This document shows, piece after piece, positions 30,257 through 38,815 of a DNA stretch of 64,000 nucleotides. The notes under the pieces were generated by a model, which saw only the letters and a list, made by a program, of their open reading frames with translations, made no database searches and was not told the DNA's origin. Source of the stretch: Streptomyces triticagri (GTDB lineage: Bacteria > Actinomycetota > Actinomycetes > Streptomycetales > Streptomycetaceae); NCBI RefSeq assembly GCF_003429565.1, contig NZ_QUAK01000015.1:1-64000 (forward strand), given 5' to 3'. Within the stretch, counting starts at the first letter, position 1. Each line of letters begins with the position of its first letter. Made by a program: the position numbers and the translations under genes.

Positions 30257-32485
30257 TTAACGCACCGAATCCGGCTCGGCGGCCATGTCCCGTACCGCCT
30301 CCGCCGGCGTCCGCGCTCCCGGCAGACCGGCGCCGGCGCGGCACTCCGGCGGCTCGATGCTGATGCGCGGAAGCACTCGGTCCACGGTGCGCGGCAGCCA
30401 CCAGTTGGCACCGCCCAGCATGTGCATCAGAGCCGGTACGAGCAGGGTCCGCAGCACGAAGGCGTCGAGCGCGACCGCGGCCGCGAGTGCGATGCCGAAC
30501 ATGGCGATGACCCGGTCCCCGCTCAGTACGAAGGCGAGGAACACCGCGATCATGATGACGGCGGCCGAGTTGATCACTCGGCTGGTCTCGGCCAGGCCGA
30601 CCCGTACGGCACGGCGGTTGTCACCGGTCTCCAGCCACTCCTCGTACATCCGGCTGACCAGGAACACCTGGTAGTCCATGGACAGGCCGAAGAGCACCGA
30701 CACCATGATCACCGGCAGGAACGGTTCGATGGGGCCCGCTCCCCCGAGCCCGAGCAGTCCACTGCCCCAGCCCCACTGGAAGACGGCCACCACCACACCG
30801 AACGAGGCGGCGACCGCGGCGACGTTCATCGCGGCGGCCTTGAGCGGGATCCCCACCGAGCGGAATGCGAGCAGGAGCAGCAGACAGCCGAATCCGATGA
30901 CGATGCCCACGAACAGCGGCAGTTTGCCGACGATCACCGACGCGAAGTCGTCGTTGCCGGCGGTGATGCCGCCGACGTGCACCTCGAGCGCGGTTCCGCG
31001 TTCGGCCGCCGGCAGGACTTCGGTGCGCAGCCGGTCCACGAGGTCGCTGGTGCGCTCCGACTGCGGCGAGGTCTCGGGCACCACGGTGACGCGGCCGATC
31101 CGCCCGGACTCGTCGTACGTCACGGGCGTGACCTCGGCGACGCCGGCCGTGCCCTCGAGTACGGCCGGCAGCCGGTCGAATGCCGCCCGGTCCTCGGCGC
31201 GATTGACCCCTCCGACCAGGGTGAGCGGGCCGTTGCTGCCGGGGCCGAAGCCCTCGGCGAGCAGGTCGTAGGCCTGCCGGCTGGTCGACGACTGCGGGTT
31301 GTTGCCCTGGTCGGAGGTGCCGAGGCGGAGCGAGAGCGTGGGCAGGGCGAGGGTGGCCATCACGATCAGGGCGACGGCGGCGAGCAGCTTGGGGCGGCGC
31401 TCCACGAAGGCCGACCAGCGGGCGGCGAAGCCGGTGGGCGGTTCGGGCTGCGGCCCGTGCTCGGCCAGGCGGCGGCGCTCGCGGCGGGACAGCGCGCGGG
31501 TGCCGATGTACGAGAGGAGCGCGGGCAGCAGGCTGACGGAGGCGGCGACGGTGAGCACGACGGTCAGACAGGCCGCGATCGCCACACCGTTGAGGAAGTC
31601 CAGGCGCAGGATCAGCATGCCGAGCAGTGCGATGCAGACGGTCGCTCCGGCGAAGACGACCGCACGCCCGGTGGTGGCGACGGCGTTCCGCGCGGCTTCC
31701 GGGACCGTCAGGCCACGTTTCAGGCCTCTGCGGTGCCGGGTCACGATGAACAGCGCGTAGTCGATGCCGACTCCGAGCCCGATCAGCATGCCCAGCATCG
31801 GCGCGAAGTCCGCGACGGTCATCACATGGCCGAGCAGCACGATCCCGGCGTAGGCGGTGCCGACGCCGACCAGTGCGGTGGCGATCGGCAGCAGGCTGGC
31901 GGCGAGCGAGCCGAAGGCGAGGAAGAGCACGACGGCCGCGACGACCACGCCGACGACCTCGGCGACATGGCCGCCTTCGGTGCCGGTGGTGCCGACGGCG
32001 GTGCCGCCGACTGCCACTTCGAGCCCGTCGGAGGCGGCGGCGCGTGCCGTGTCGACCACGGCGTCCACCTGTGCCGAGTCCAGGTCGCCCGCCGGCTCGT
32101 CGAAGCCGACGGTGGCGTACGCGGTGTGGCCGTCGGCGCTGATCTGCCCGTCGCCGGAGCGGTGGTAGGGGCTGGCGACGGAGGCGACGCCGGGCAGCCG
32201 GGAGACCTCGTCGAGGGTGCCGGTCATGGTCTGCTGGACGGCTGCCGCGTCCACCGTGCCCTGGCCGGTGTGCCAGACGACCGTCACGCTGTCGCCGCGT
32301 GCGTCCTCGAAGCCCTCCGCGAGCAGCGCCCCGGCGCGGCCGGTTTCGGTGCCGGGTACGTCGTAGTTGTTCGAGTAGGCGGAGCCGGCGACGGCGGCCG
32401 CCGCGCTCACGCCGCCGAGGGCGAGCAGCCACAGCAGGACGGTGACCAGGCGGTGCCTGACGCACCAACGTGCGAGTGCTGCCAC
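30257..32485 (-). CDS. MMPL-family RND transporter
   Basis: 742 residues. About twelve membrane segments in the RND pattern: TM1 near 10-32, a large extracytoplasmic loop, TM2-6 near 170-330, a second loop, TM7-12 near 520-690. Family signatures include GIDYALFIVTRHRRGL in TM4-5 and the repeat-related LSMDYQVFLVSRMYEEW. MMPL proteins export lipids, polyketides or drugs by proton motive force. A GTG start with GGGAG upstream. The small membrane protein downstream is probably in the same operon. The cargo is unknown, and no lipid-synthesis genes are adjacent. A 7-bp inverted repeat about 100 bases upstream is a candidate operator. Confidence 0.92.
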   Translation of the reverse strand: MAALARWCVRHRLVTVLLWLLALGGVSAAAAVAGSAYSNNYDVPGTETGRAGALLAEGFEDARGDSVTVVWHTGQGTVDAAAVQQTMTGTLDEVSRLPGVASVASPYHRSGDGQISADGHTAYATVGFDEPAGDLDSAQVDAVVDTARAAASDGLEVAVGGTAVGTTGTEGGHVAEVVGVVVAAVVLFLAFGSLAASLLPIATALVGVGTAYAGIVLLGHVMTVADFAPMLGMLIGLGVGIDYALFIVTRHRRGLKRGLTVPEAARNAVATTGRAVVFAGATVCIALLGMLILRLDFLNGVAIAACLTVVLTVAASVSLLPALLSYIGTRALSRRERRRLAEHGPQPEPPTGFAARWSAFVERRPKLLAAVALIVMATLALPTLSLRLGTSDQGNNPQSSTSRQAYDLLAEGFGPGSNGPLTLVGGVNRAEDRAAFDRLPAVLEGTAGVAEVTPVTYDESGRIGRVTVVPETSPQSERTSDLVDRLRTEVLPAAERGTALEVHVGGITAGNDDFASVIVGKLPLFVGIVIGFGCLLLLLAFRSVGIPLKAAAMNVAAVAASFGVVVAVFQWGWGSGLLGLGGAGPIEPFLPVIMVSVLFGLSMDYQVFLVSRMYEEWLETGDNRRAVRVGLAETSRVINSAAVIMIAVFLAFVLSGDRVIAMFGIALAAAVALDAFVLRTLLVPALMHMLGGANWWLPRTVDRVLPRISIEPPECRAGAGLPGARTPAEAVRDMAAEPDSVR

Positions 32486-32577
32486 TGAGCTGCTCCCGGG
32501 GGTCTGGTTCGTGGATCTTTACCGGGATACGGCCCGCAAAGAAACTCTCGCCCTGCTGTTGTGCCGTGCGGAATGCA

Positions 32578-32595
32578 CTCTTCCATCAGGAAGAG
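32578..32595. promoter_or_regulatory. Candidate operator upstream of the MMPL exporter
   Basis: CTCTTCC and GGAAGAG are perfect reverse complements separated by ATCA, in the more AT-rich part of the gap between the exporter start (32485) and the phospholipase stop. No regulator gene is adjacent. Confidence 0.45.
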
Positions 32596-32674
32596 ATCCT
32601 TTGCCCGTTTCGTGTCGGGACTCACAGCGATGGCATTCAGGTGCGGGCCCGCTTCCCGCGTCCCGGCGGAGGAC

Positions 32675-32707
32675 GCCCGGCCCCCTGCGGCGGATCGGGG
32701 GCCGGGC
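32675..32707 (-). terminator. Terminator of the phospholipase C gene
   Basis: A perfect 11-bp stem GCCCGGCCCCC (32675-32685) with GGGGGCCGGGC (32697-32707), 12 bases after the phospholipase stop on the minus strand. Confidence 0.75.
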
Positions 32708-32719
32708 GGTGGCGACGGG

Positions 32720-34819
32720 TCAGCCCGAGACGCTCGGGCGCCCGTCCTCGATGTGCCCCATCAGACGCCGCCGGAAGGCGTCGTCCCCGGTCACCGTGGC
32801 CTCCAGGTCGTACCAGCCGTGCTCGTCCGCCGCCCGGTGCACATGGCTCCGGGAGCCGCCCGGCGGGACGGTGACCTGCACGCTGCCGGGCTTCCCGTAC
32901 GCGAGCACCGCGATCCGGAAAGTGAGCTCCTCGGTGCCGTGGTTGTGGAGCGTGAGGCGTACTTCACGCGCGCGTGAAGCGATCGCCGAGGTGACCTCGG
33001 CCGCGCCCGCGTCCTTCCGCCCGGCGAACTCCCGGCGGAATCCGTTCGGGCCCGTGACCGTGCAGCGGTACACGTCGGAGTCCCCTGCGGTAAGGGGCAC
33101 GTCCCATTGCGCCTCGCCCCTTACATCGAGGTGCTGCGGCACCTCGAACTCACCCTCGTACGGATAGAGCGCGAAGTGCGCGCTGGACGCGCCGTCGTTG
33201 GTCACCGTCAGACGGAGCACGCGCGCGTCGCCCTCACCGGTGAGCCGACCGCTGACGTCCGGCCGGTACGGCAGCGGCCGTGCCGGCCGCCGGCCCTCCT
33301 CCTGCTCGGGCATCCGCTGGTCGGCCGGCGGCTCGGGCTGCCAGCGCTCGGAGAGCGGCGGTACGGCGCCGGGCCGCTCGACCTCGGGCTGCGGCTGCCC
33401 GCGTTCGAAGTCGAAGGCGCCGGTGAGATCGCCGGTGACCTCGCGGCGCCAGGCGCCGATGTTGGGCTCCTCGATGCCGGTCCAGCGCTCCAGGAAACGG
33501 ATCACCGAGGTGTGGTCGAAGACCTCGGAGGTGACGTGACCGCCCACGGTCCACGGCGAGATGACGAGCATCGGCACCCGGATGCCGAGCCCGGTGGGGG
33601 TGTCCTGCCACCATTCGTCGGTCTGTCCGGCGGGCGGTACGGGCGGCGGCACGTGGTCGAAGAAGCCGTCGTTCTCGTCGTAGTTGAGGAAGACCGCGGT
33701 GTGCCGCCAGACCTCGGGATGCGAGGCGAGTGCGTCGAGGACCCGGTAGACCAGGGTGGCGCTGTGGATCGGCGAGGATGATCCGGGGTGCTCGGAGTCG
33801 ACCGCGGCCGGCACCAGATAGGACACCTCGGGCAGCTCGCCGGACGCGACGTCCGCCCGGAACTCGTCGGCGAGGGTGCCGGTCGGCACCCGCCGCAGCG
33901 CCCGCTCGAAGAGCGAACGCTCCGCCTCCGTCAGCGACTTGACGCCCTCCTCGAGCGTCGCGAGCAGCTTCTCCCGCTCGGCCTCGTCGGCCGCGTCGCG
34001 CACGGTCGCGTAGAAGGACTCCATGTACGTGTGCCCGGTGCCGTCGAGGACCTTGCGGGCGATGGCCTTGAAGGTGGTGTAGAACTCGATCTGGTTGTCG
34101 GTGAAGTTGTCCCACTCGGTGTAGGTGCGCCAGCTGCGGCCGGCCTTCTCCAGGCGTTCCGCGTAGGTGCCCCACGGATACCCGGGGTGCGTGCCCTCCT
34201 CGTAGGCGTCGTTGCCCACGGCCCGGTCGCCGTTCGCCTCGTGGCCGGTCTGCCCGCTCCACAGGTGGTTGCGGTTCGGGCTCGTCGAGGTGTGGATCGA
34301 CGAGTGGTACGCGTCGCAGACCGTGAAGGTGTCGGCGAGCTCGTAGTGCAGAGGTATGTCCTCGCGGGTGTAGTACGCCATCGTGGCCGCCGTCTTGGCG
34401 GTGATCCAGCCGTCCATCCAGCCGCCGTTCCAGGCCTTCGCGCCTCCGGTCCAGGAGTGGTCGAGCGCGCCGATGTACTGCAGGTCCTTCTGCTGCGACT
34501 CGGCGGCGCCGCGGACCGGGAAGGGCAGTACGGTGCGCAGCGGGCCCGGCTGCTCGAAGACCGGTTTCCCGCCAGGGAGTTCGACGGCATTGCGGTCGGA
34601 GAAGCCGCGTACGCCTCTGAGCGTCCCGAAGTAGTGGTCGAACGAACGGTTCTCCTGCATCAGGATCACCACATGCTTGATGGCGCCGAGTCCGCCGGCC
34701 GGGGGCTCGGCCGCGAGCGCCGCCTGCAGCGAGGGCGGCAGCAGCGAACCGGCTGCGGCCGCGCCGAGCGCTCCGCCACCGAGCGCGAGGAGCCTCCGCC
34801 TTGAGATGTCCGTGGCCAC
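32720..34819 (-). CDS. Tat-exported phosphocholine-preferring phospholipase C
   Basis: 699 residues from the GTG at 34819 (GGGAGG 7 bases before). Tat signal SRRRLLALGGGALGAAAAGS, then AALAAEPP at the cleavage region. The catalytic domain shows the PLC/acid-phosphatase-superfamily signature HVVILMQENRSFDHYFGTLR, then TSPNRNHLWSG, FLNYDENDGFFDHVPPP and VPMLVISPWTVGGHVTSEV. C-terminal DUF756-type domains (about 490-690) are duplicated, as in Pseudomonas PlcH/PlcN. It hydrolyses phosphatidylcholine or sphingomyelin outside the cell, probably to scavenge phosphate; I did not find a convincing PHO box. It is monocistronic, with terminators on both sides. Confidence 0.93.
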   Translation of the reverse strand: MATDISRRRLLALGGGALGAAAAGSLLPPSLQAALAAEPPAGGLGAIKHVVILMQENRSFDHYFGTLRGVRGFSDRNAVELPGGKPVFEQPGPLRTVLPFPVRGAAESQQKDLQYIGALDHSWTGGAKAWNGGWMDGWITAKTAATMAYYTREDIPLHYELADTFTVCDAYHSSIHTSTSPNRNHLWSGQTGHEANGDRAVGNDAYEEGTHPGYPWGTYAERLEKAGRSWRTYTEWDNFTDNQIEFYTTFKAIARKVLDGTGHTYMESFYATVRDAADEAEREKLLATLEEGVKSLTEAERSLFERALRRVPTGTLADEFRADVASGELPEVSYLVPAAVDSEHPGSSSPIHSATLVYRVLDALASHPEVWRHTAVFLNYDENDGFFDHVPPPVPPAGQTDEWWQDTPTGLGIRVPMLVISPWTVGGHVTSEVFDHTSVIRFLERWTGIEEPNIGAWRREVTGDLTGAFDFERGQPQPEVERPGAVPPLSERWQPEPPADQRMPEQEEGRRPARPLPYRPDVSGRLTGEGDARVLRLTVTNDGASSAHFALYPYEGEFEVPQHLDVRGEAQWDVPLTAGDSDVYRCTVTGPNGFRREFAGRKDAGAAEVTSAIASRAREVRLTLHNHGTEELTFRIAVLAYGKPGSVQVTVPPGGSRSHVHRAADEHGWYDLEATVTGDDAFRRRLMGHIEDGRPSVSG

Positions 34820-34950
34820 GTGTGTCCCTCCCGAGTCCGTCGTGCCTGCCGGGCGGGGGGCCCGGTGACGGACGGGACGGTAACGATCAGCGGTACATGG
34901 CGGAAGACCACGGGACACCATCCAGGTGAACAGCCCCGGCGCTGCGGCGC

Positions 34951-35030
34951 CTTGTCCTCAAGCGCCGGACGCGTTGGATGTGGTCCACAAAAAGCCCGTC
35001 CGGCGCTTGAGGACAAGCACCGGACGGGCT
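34951..35030 (-). terminator. Nested inverted repeats ending the gatCAB operon
   Basis: A perfect 21-bp inverted repeat (34951-34971 with 34997-35017) overlaps a second, smaller hairpin, AGCCCGTCCGG (34993-35003) with CCGGACGGGCT (35020-35030). On the minus strand the smaller hairpin is followed by TTTTTG, making a true intrinsic terminator for gatB, whose stop is at 35046. The two hairpins share bases and exclude each other. Confidence 0.85.
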
Positions 35031-35045
35031 GGAAAGGCCGGAGAG

Positions 35046-36554
35046 TTACCCCTCAACCCCGAGCTTCGCGAGGATGAGTTCCTTGACGCGGGCCGCGTCC
35101 GCCTGCCCCCGCGTCGCCTTCATCACGGCGCCGACCAGCGCCCCCGCCGCCGCGACCTTGCCGCCACGGATCTTGTCCGCGATGGCCTGGTTGCCGGCGA
35201 TGGCCTCGTCGACCGCCGCGGTCAGCGCGCCCTCGTCGGAGACGACCTTGAGGCCGCGCTTCTCGACGACCGCGTCCGGGTCGCCCTCGCCGTTCAGGAC
35301 GCCCTCGATCACCTGGCGGGCCAGCTTGTCGTTCAGCTCGCCGGCCGTGACGAGCTCGGCGACCCGGGCGACCTGGGCCGGAGTGATCGGCAGTGCCGCC
35401 AGATCCGTACCGTCCTCGTTGGCCCGGCGGGACAGCTCGCCCATCCACCACTTGCGCGCGGATGCGGCGTCCGCGCCCGCCTCGATGGTCGCGGCGATCG
35501 GGTCGACCGCGCCGGCGTTGAGGATCGACTGCATGTCGTGCTCGGAGACGCCCCACTCCTCGCGGAGCCGGTTGCGCCGCACCCGCGGCAACTCCGGGAG
35601 CCCGGCGCGCAGTTCCTCGACCCACTCGCGCGAGGGCGCGACGGGGACCAGGTCGGGCTCCGGGAAGTACCGGTAGTCCTCGGCCTCCTCCTTGACGCGG
35701 CCCGAGGTCGTCGAGCCGTCGTCCTCGTGGAAGTGCCGGGTCTCCTGCACGATCGTGCCGCCGGAGGAGAGCACCGCGGCGTGCCGCTGGATCTCGAAGC
35801 GGGCGGCGCGCTCCACGGAGCGCAGCGAGTTGACGTTCTTCGTCTCGGAGCGGGTGCCGAACTTCGCCGTGCCGTTCGGCCGCAGCGAGAGGTTCACGTC
35901 GCAGCGCATCTGGCCCTGCTCCATGCGCGCCTCGGACACGCCCAACGCCTTGATGAGCTCGCGCAGTTCGGCGACGTACGCCTTGGCGACCTCGGGGGCA
36001 CGCTCGCCCGCGCCCTCGATCGGCTTGGTGACGATCTCGATGAGCGGGATGCCCGCGCGGTTGTAGTCGAGCAGCGAGTGCGAGGCGCCGTGGATGCGGC
36101 CGGTGGCTCCGCCGACGTGCGTCGACTTGCCGGTGTCCTCCTCCATGTGGGCGCGCTCGATCTCCACACGGAAGATTTCGCCGTCCTCCAGCTGGACGTC
36201 GAGATAGCCGTCGAAGGCGATCGGCTCGTCGTACTGGGAGGTCTGGAAGTTCTTCGGCATGTCCGGATAGAAGTAGTTCTTCCGGGCGAAGCGGCACCAT
36301 TCGGCGATCTCGCAGTGCAGCGCGAGGCCGATCTTGACGGCCGACTCGACGCCGGTCGCATTGACCACCGGAAGCGCGCCGGGCAGGCCGAGGCAGGTGG
36401 GGCAGGTCTGCGAGTTCGACTCGGCGCCGAGCTCGGTCGAACAGCCGCAGAACATCTTGGTCTTGGTGCCGAGCTCGACATGGACCTCCAGGCCCATGAC
36501 GGGGTCGTACGTCGCGAGGGCGTCCTCGTACGAGACCAGGTCGGTGACAGTCAC
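35046..36554 (-). CDS. gatB: Aspartyl/glutamyl-tRNA(Asn/Gln) amidotransferase subunit B
   Basis: 502 residues, the usual size. It holds the kinase/transamidase site that converts Glu-tRNA(Gln), and possibly Asp-tRNA(Asn), to the amide form using ammonia from GatA. Signatures: [20 protein letters not shown], the zinc motif CGC then [41 protein letters not shown] and [11 protein letters not shown]. The C-terminal YqeY-like tail domain binds tRNA. It is the last gene of gatC-gatA-small protein-gatB, 16 bases after the small gene. Actinobacteria use this complex in place of glutaminyl-tRNA synthetase. Confidence 0.97.
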   Translation of the reverse strand: MTVTDLVSYEDALATYDPVMGLEVHVELGTKTKMFCGCSTELGAESNSQTCPTCLGLPGALPVVNATGVESAVKIGLALHCEIAEWCRFARKNYFYPDMPKNFQTSQYDEPIAFDGYLDVQLEDGEIFRVEIERAHMEEDTGKSTHVGGATGRIHGASHSLLDYNRAGIPLIEIVTKPIEGAGERAPEVAKAYVAELRELIKALGVSEARMEQGQMRCDVNLSLRPNGTAKFGTRSETKNVNSLRSVERAARFEIQRHAAVLSSGGTIVQETRHFHEDDGSTTSGRVKEEAEDYRYFPEPDLVPVAPSREWVEELRAGLPELPRVRRNRLREEWGVSEHDMQSILNAGAVDPIAATIEAGADAASARKWWMGELSRRANEDGTDLAALPITPAQVARVAELVTAGELNDKLARQVIEGVLNGEGDPDAVVEKRGLKVVSDEGALTAAVDEAIAGNQAIADKIRGGKVAAAGALVGAVMKATRGQADAARVKELILAKLGVEG

Positions 36555-36570
36555 GGTGAAACTTTCCCTC

Positions 36571-36804
36571 TCAGCCCAGCAGTACGTCGTCGTCGCCGAG
36601 CCGCTTGAGCTCGCGATAGAGGATGGCCAGGCCGGTCACGATGGCGGCGGCGGAGACCGCGGCATCCACGAGGCGCAGCATGTCGTCGTCCTTGCGCGCC
36701 ATCTTGGCCTGCTTGGCGACGCTGATGGCGCCGGCCGCGGTGCTGGCGATCGAGATGTACGCGCCGGTCTTGGACTTCTTGAAGTTCTTGGCCTTCTTTG
36801 CCAT
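36571..36804 (-). CDS. Small membrane protein inserted in the gatCAB operon
   Basis: 77 residues from the ATG at 36804. Basic N-terminus [20 protein letters not shown], a hydrophobic stretch to about residue 32, a charged [10 protein letters not shown] segment, then a second hydrophobic helix [18 protein letters not shown] and an acidic tail. It looks like a small two-helix or peripheral membrane protein. It starts 5 bases after the gatA stop and ends 16 bases before gatB, so it is made together with the amidotransferase. I recall an equivalent at this place in S. coelicolor, so the insertion is conserved in the genus; no function is known. Confidence 0.8.
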   Translation of the reverse strand: MAKKAKNFKKSKTGAYISIASTAAGAISVAKQAKMARKDDDMLRLVDAAVSAAAIVTGLAILYRELKRLGDDDVLLG

Positions 36805-36809
36805 GGCAC

Positions 36810-38306
36810 TCACAGCGACGGAGCCTCCTCGATCAGCGGGTGGCCCCACTTTTCCACGAAGGCGGCCTCGACGGCAGCGCCCACCTTGTACAGGCGCTCG
36901 TCCTTGGTGGCGGGGGCGATGATCTGCAGACCGACCGGCAGGCCGTCCTCCGGCGCGAGGCCGCAGGGCAGCGACATGGCGGCGTTGCCCGCCAGGTTGG
37001 TCGGGATGGTGCACAGGTCGGCCAGGTACATGGCCATCGGGTCGTCGGCGCGCTCGCCGATCGGGAAGGCCGTGGTCGGCGTGGTGGGCGAGACGAGCAC
37101 GTCCACCTGCTCGAAGGCCTTCTCGAAGTCCTGGGTGATCAGGGTGCGCACCTTCTGCGCGCTGCCGTAGTACGCGTCGTAGTACCCGGAGCTCAGGGCG
37201 TACGTGCCGAGCATGATCCGGCGCTTGACCTCGTCGCCGAAGCCGGCCTCGCGGGTGAGCGCGGTGACGTCCTCGGCGGAGCGCGTGCCGTCGTCGCCGA
37301 CCCGGAGGCCGTAGCGCATGGCGTCGAAGCGGGCCAGGTTGGACGAGCACTCGGAGGGCGCGATCAGGTAGTACGCGGCGAGCGCCTTGTCGAAGGACGG
37401 ACAGGAGATCTCCACGACCTCCGCGCCCAGTTCCTTCAGCAGCTCGACGGCCTCGTTGAAGCGCTGGACGACGCCGGCCTGGTAGCCCTCGCCGGCGAAC
37501 TCCTTGACGACGCCGACCCGCATGCCCGCGACCGAGCCGCTGCGTGCCGCCTCGACGACCGGCGGGACCGGGGCGTCGATGGAGGTCGAGTCGAGCGGGT
37601 CGTGCCCGGCGATGGCCTCGTGCAGGAGGGCCGCGTCGAGCACGGTCCTGGCGCAGGGGCCGCCCTGGTCGAGCGAGCTGGAGAAGGCGACCATGCCGTA
37701 CCGGGAGACCGCGCCGTAGGTGGGCTTGACGCCGACCGTGCCGGTGACGGCGGCGGGCTGCCGGATGGAGCCGCCGGTGTCGGTGCCGATCGCGAGCGGC
37801 GCCTGGTACGAGGCGAGCGAGGCGCTGGAGCCGCCGCCGGAGCCGCCGGGGATCCGGGTGAGGTCCCAGGGGTTTCCGGTCGGTCCGTACGCGCTGTTCT
37901 CGGTGGAAGAGCCCATGGCGAACTCGTCCATGTTGGTCTTGCCGAGGATCACCACGTCGGCGGCCTTGAGGCGCTGCGTCACGGTGGCGTCGTACGGCGG
38001 GATCCAGCCCTCGAGGATCTTGGAGCCGACGGTGGTAGGGATGCCTTCGGTGGTGAAGATGTCCTTCAGGGCGAGCGGGACGCCGGCCAGCGGGCCGAGC
38101 TTCTCGCCGCGCTCGCGCTTGGCGTCGACGGCGCGCGCCTGGGCGAGTGCGCCCTCGCGGTCGACGTGCAGGAAGGCGTGCACCTTCTCGTCGACGGCCT
38201 CGATACGGGCGAGGTGCGCCTCGGTGACCTCGACGGCGGTGAGCTCACCGGCGGCGATCTTCGCCGCGATCTCGGCGGCGGTGAGCTTGATGATGCTGTC
38301 CGTCAT
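36810..38306 (-). CDS. gatA: Aspartyl/glutamyl-tRNA(Asn/Gln) amidotransferase subunit A
   Basis: 498 residues. An amidase-signature enzyme that releases ammonia from glutamine for GatB. The catalytic Ser-cisSer-Lys triad is Lys81 in [10 protein letters not shown], Ser156 in [10 protein letters not shown] and Ser180 in [11 protein letters not shown], matching family spacing. [20 protein letters not shown] is the typical substrate loop. It starts 5 bases after gatC and is followed 5 bases later by the small membrane protein gene, so the operon is tightly coupled. The complex acts in the cytosol on misacylated tRNA. Confidence 0.97.
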   Translation of the reverse strand: MTDSIIKLTAAEIAAKIAAGELTAVEVTEAHLARIEAVDEKVHAFLHVDREGALAQARAVDAKRERGEKLGPLAGVPLALKDIFTTEGIPTTVGSKILEGWIPPYDATVTQRLKAADVVILGKTNMDEFAMGSSTENSAYGPTGNPWDLTRIPGGSGGGSSASLASYQAPLAIGTDTGGSIRQPAAVTGTVGVKPTYGAVSRYGMVAFSSSLDQGGPCARTVLDAALLHEAIAGHDPLDSTSIDAPVPPVVEAARSGSVAGMRVGVVKEFAGEGYQAGVVQRFNEAVELLKELGAEVVEISCPSFDKALAAYYLIAPSECSSNLARFDAMRYGLRVGDDGTRSAEDVTALTREAGFGDEVKRRIMLGTYALSSGYYDAYYGSAQKVRTLITQDFEKAFEQVDVLVSPTTPTTAFPIGERADDPMAMYLADLCTIPTNLAGNAAMSLPCGLAPEDGLPVGLQIIAPATKDERLYKVGAAVEAAFVEKWGHPLIEEAPSL

Positions 38307-38311
38307 GGTGA

Positions 38312-38608
38312 TCAGTCCTCCCCCAGGATCTGCGGGACCTTGAACTTCTGCTGCTCCTGGGCGGGTGCGCCGGACAGCGCCTGCTCCGGGCTGAGCGACG
38401 GCCGTACCTCGTCCGCACGCATGACGTTCGTCAGCGGCAGCGGGTGCGAGGTGGGCGGTACGTCTTGGTCGGCGACCTCGGATACGCGGGCGACGGCGCC
38501 GATGATGTCGTCGAGCTGTCCGGCGAAGTGGTCGAGCTCCTCGTCCTTCAGCTCCAGACGTGCGAGGCGGGCGAGATGAGCGACCTCCTCACGCGTGATG
38601 CCAGGCAT
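38312..38608 (-). CDS. gatC: Aspartyl/glutamyl-tRNA(Asn/Gln) amidotransferase subunit C
   Basis: 98 residues from the ATG at 38608; the frame runs farther upstream without a better start. GatC is the small belt that wraps around GatA and helps it fold with GatB. Family signature [20 protein letters not shown] and the C-terminal LRxD-like [19 protein letters not shown]. It is the first gene of the gatC-gatA-small protein-gatB operon. The promoter must lie in the short gap before the RmdB-like gene, just beyond the dispersed repeat. Confidence 0.96.
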   Translation of the reverse strand: MPGITREEVAHLARLARLELKDEELDHFAGQLDDIIGAVARVSEVADQDVPPTSHPLPLTNVMRADEVRPSLSPEQALSGAPAQEQQKFKVPQILGED

Positions 38609-38701
38609 GAAGATCCTCACGGGGTGAGTGTGGGTGTACGTGGTTCTGTGTTTCCGTGGCTCAATCCTATGGGGCGTGGACCGATGCCTGGTCCCTGCGT
38701 A

Positions 38702-38815
38702 ATTCAAGCCCCTCCGGATTCAAGCCCCTCCGGCGTTCGAGGTGGGGGTGCCCCCTGCTCGAGCGGAGCCGAGAGCTTGCGGGAGGGGTCCGGGGCGGAG
38801 CCCCGAGTCGGTCGC
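38702..38815. repeat. Dispersed GC-rich repeat and 16-bp tandem repeat spanning the end of the RmdB-like gene
   Basis: ATTCAAGCCCCTCCGG occurs twice head to tail (38702-38717 and 38718-38733), followed by the common Streptomyces intergenic repeat ending GGGGCGGAGCCCC near 38801. The RmdB-like stop TGA (38722-38720) is in the second copy and the same TGA recurs 16 bases on. The last 25 or so codons of that gene are repeat sequence. Confidence 0.85.
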
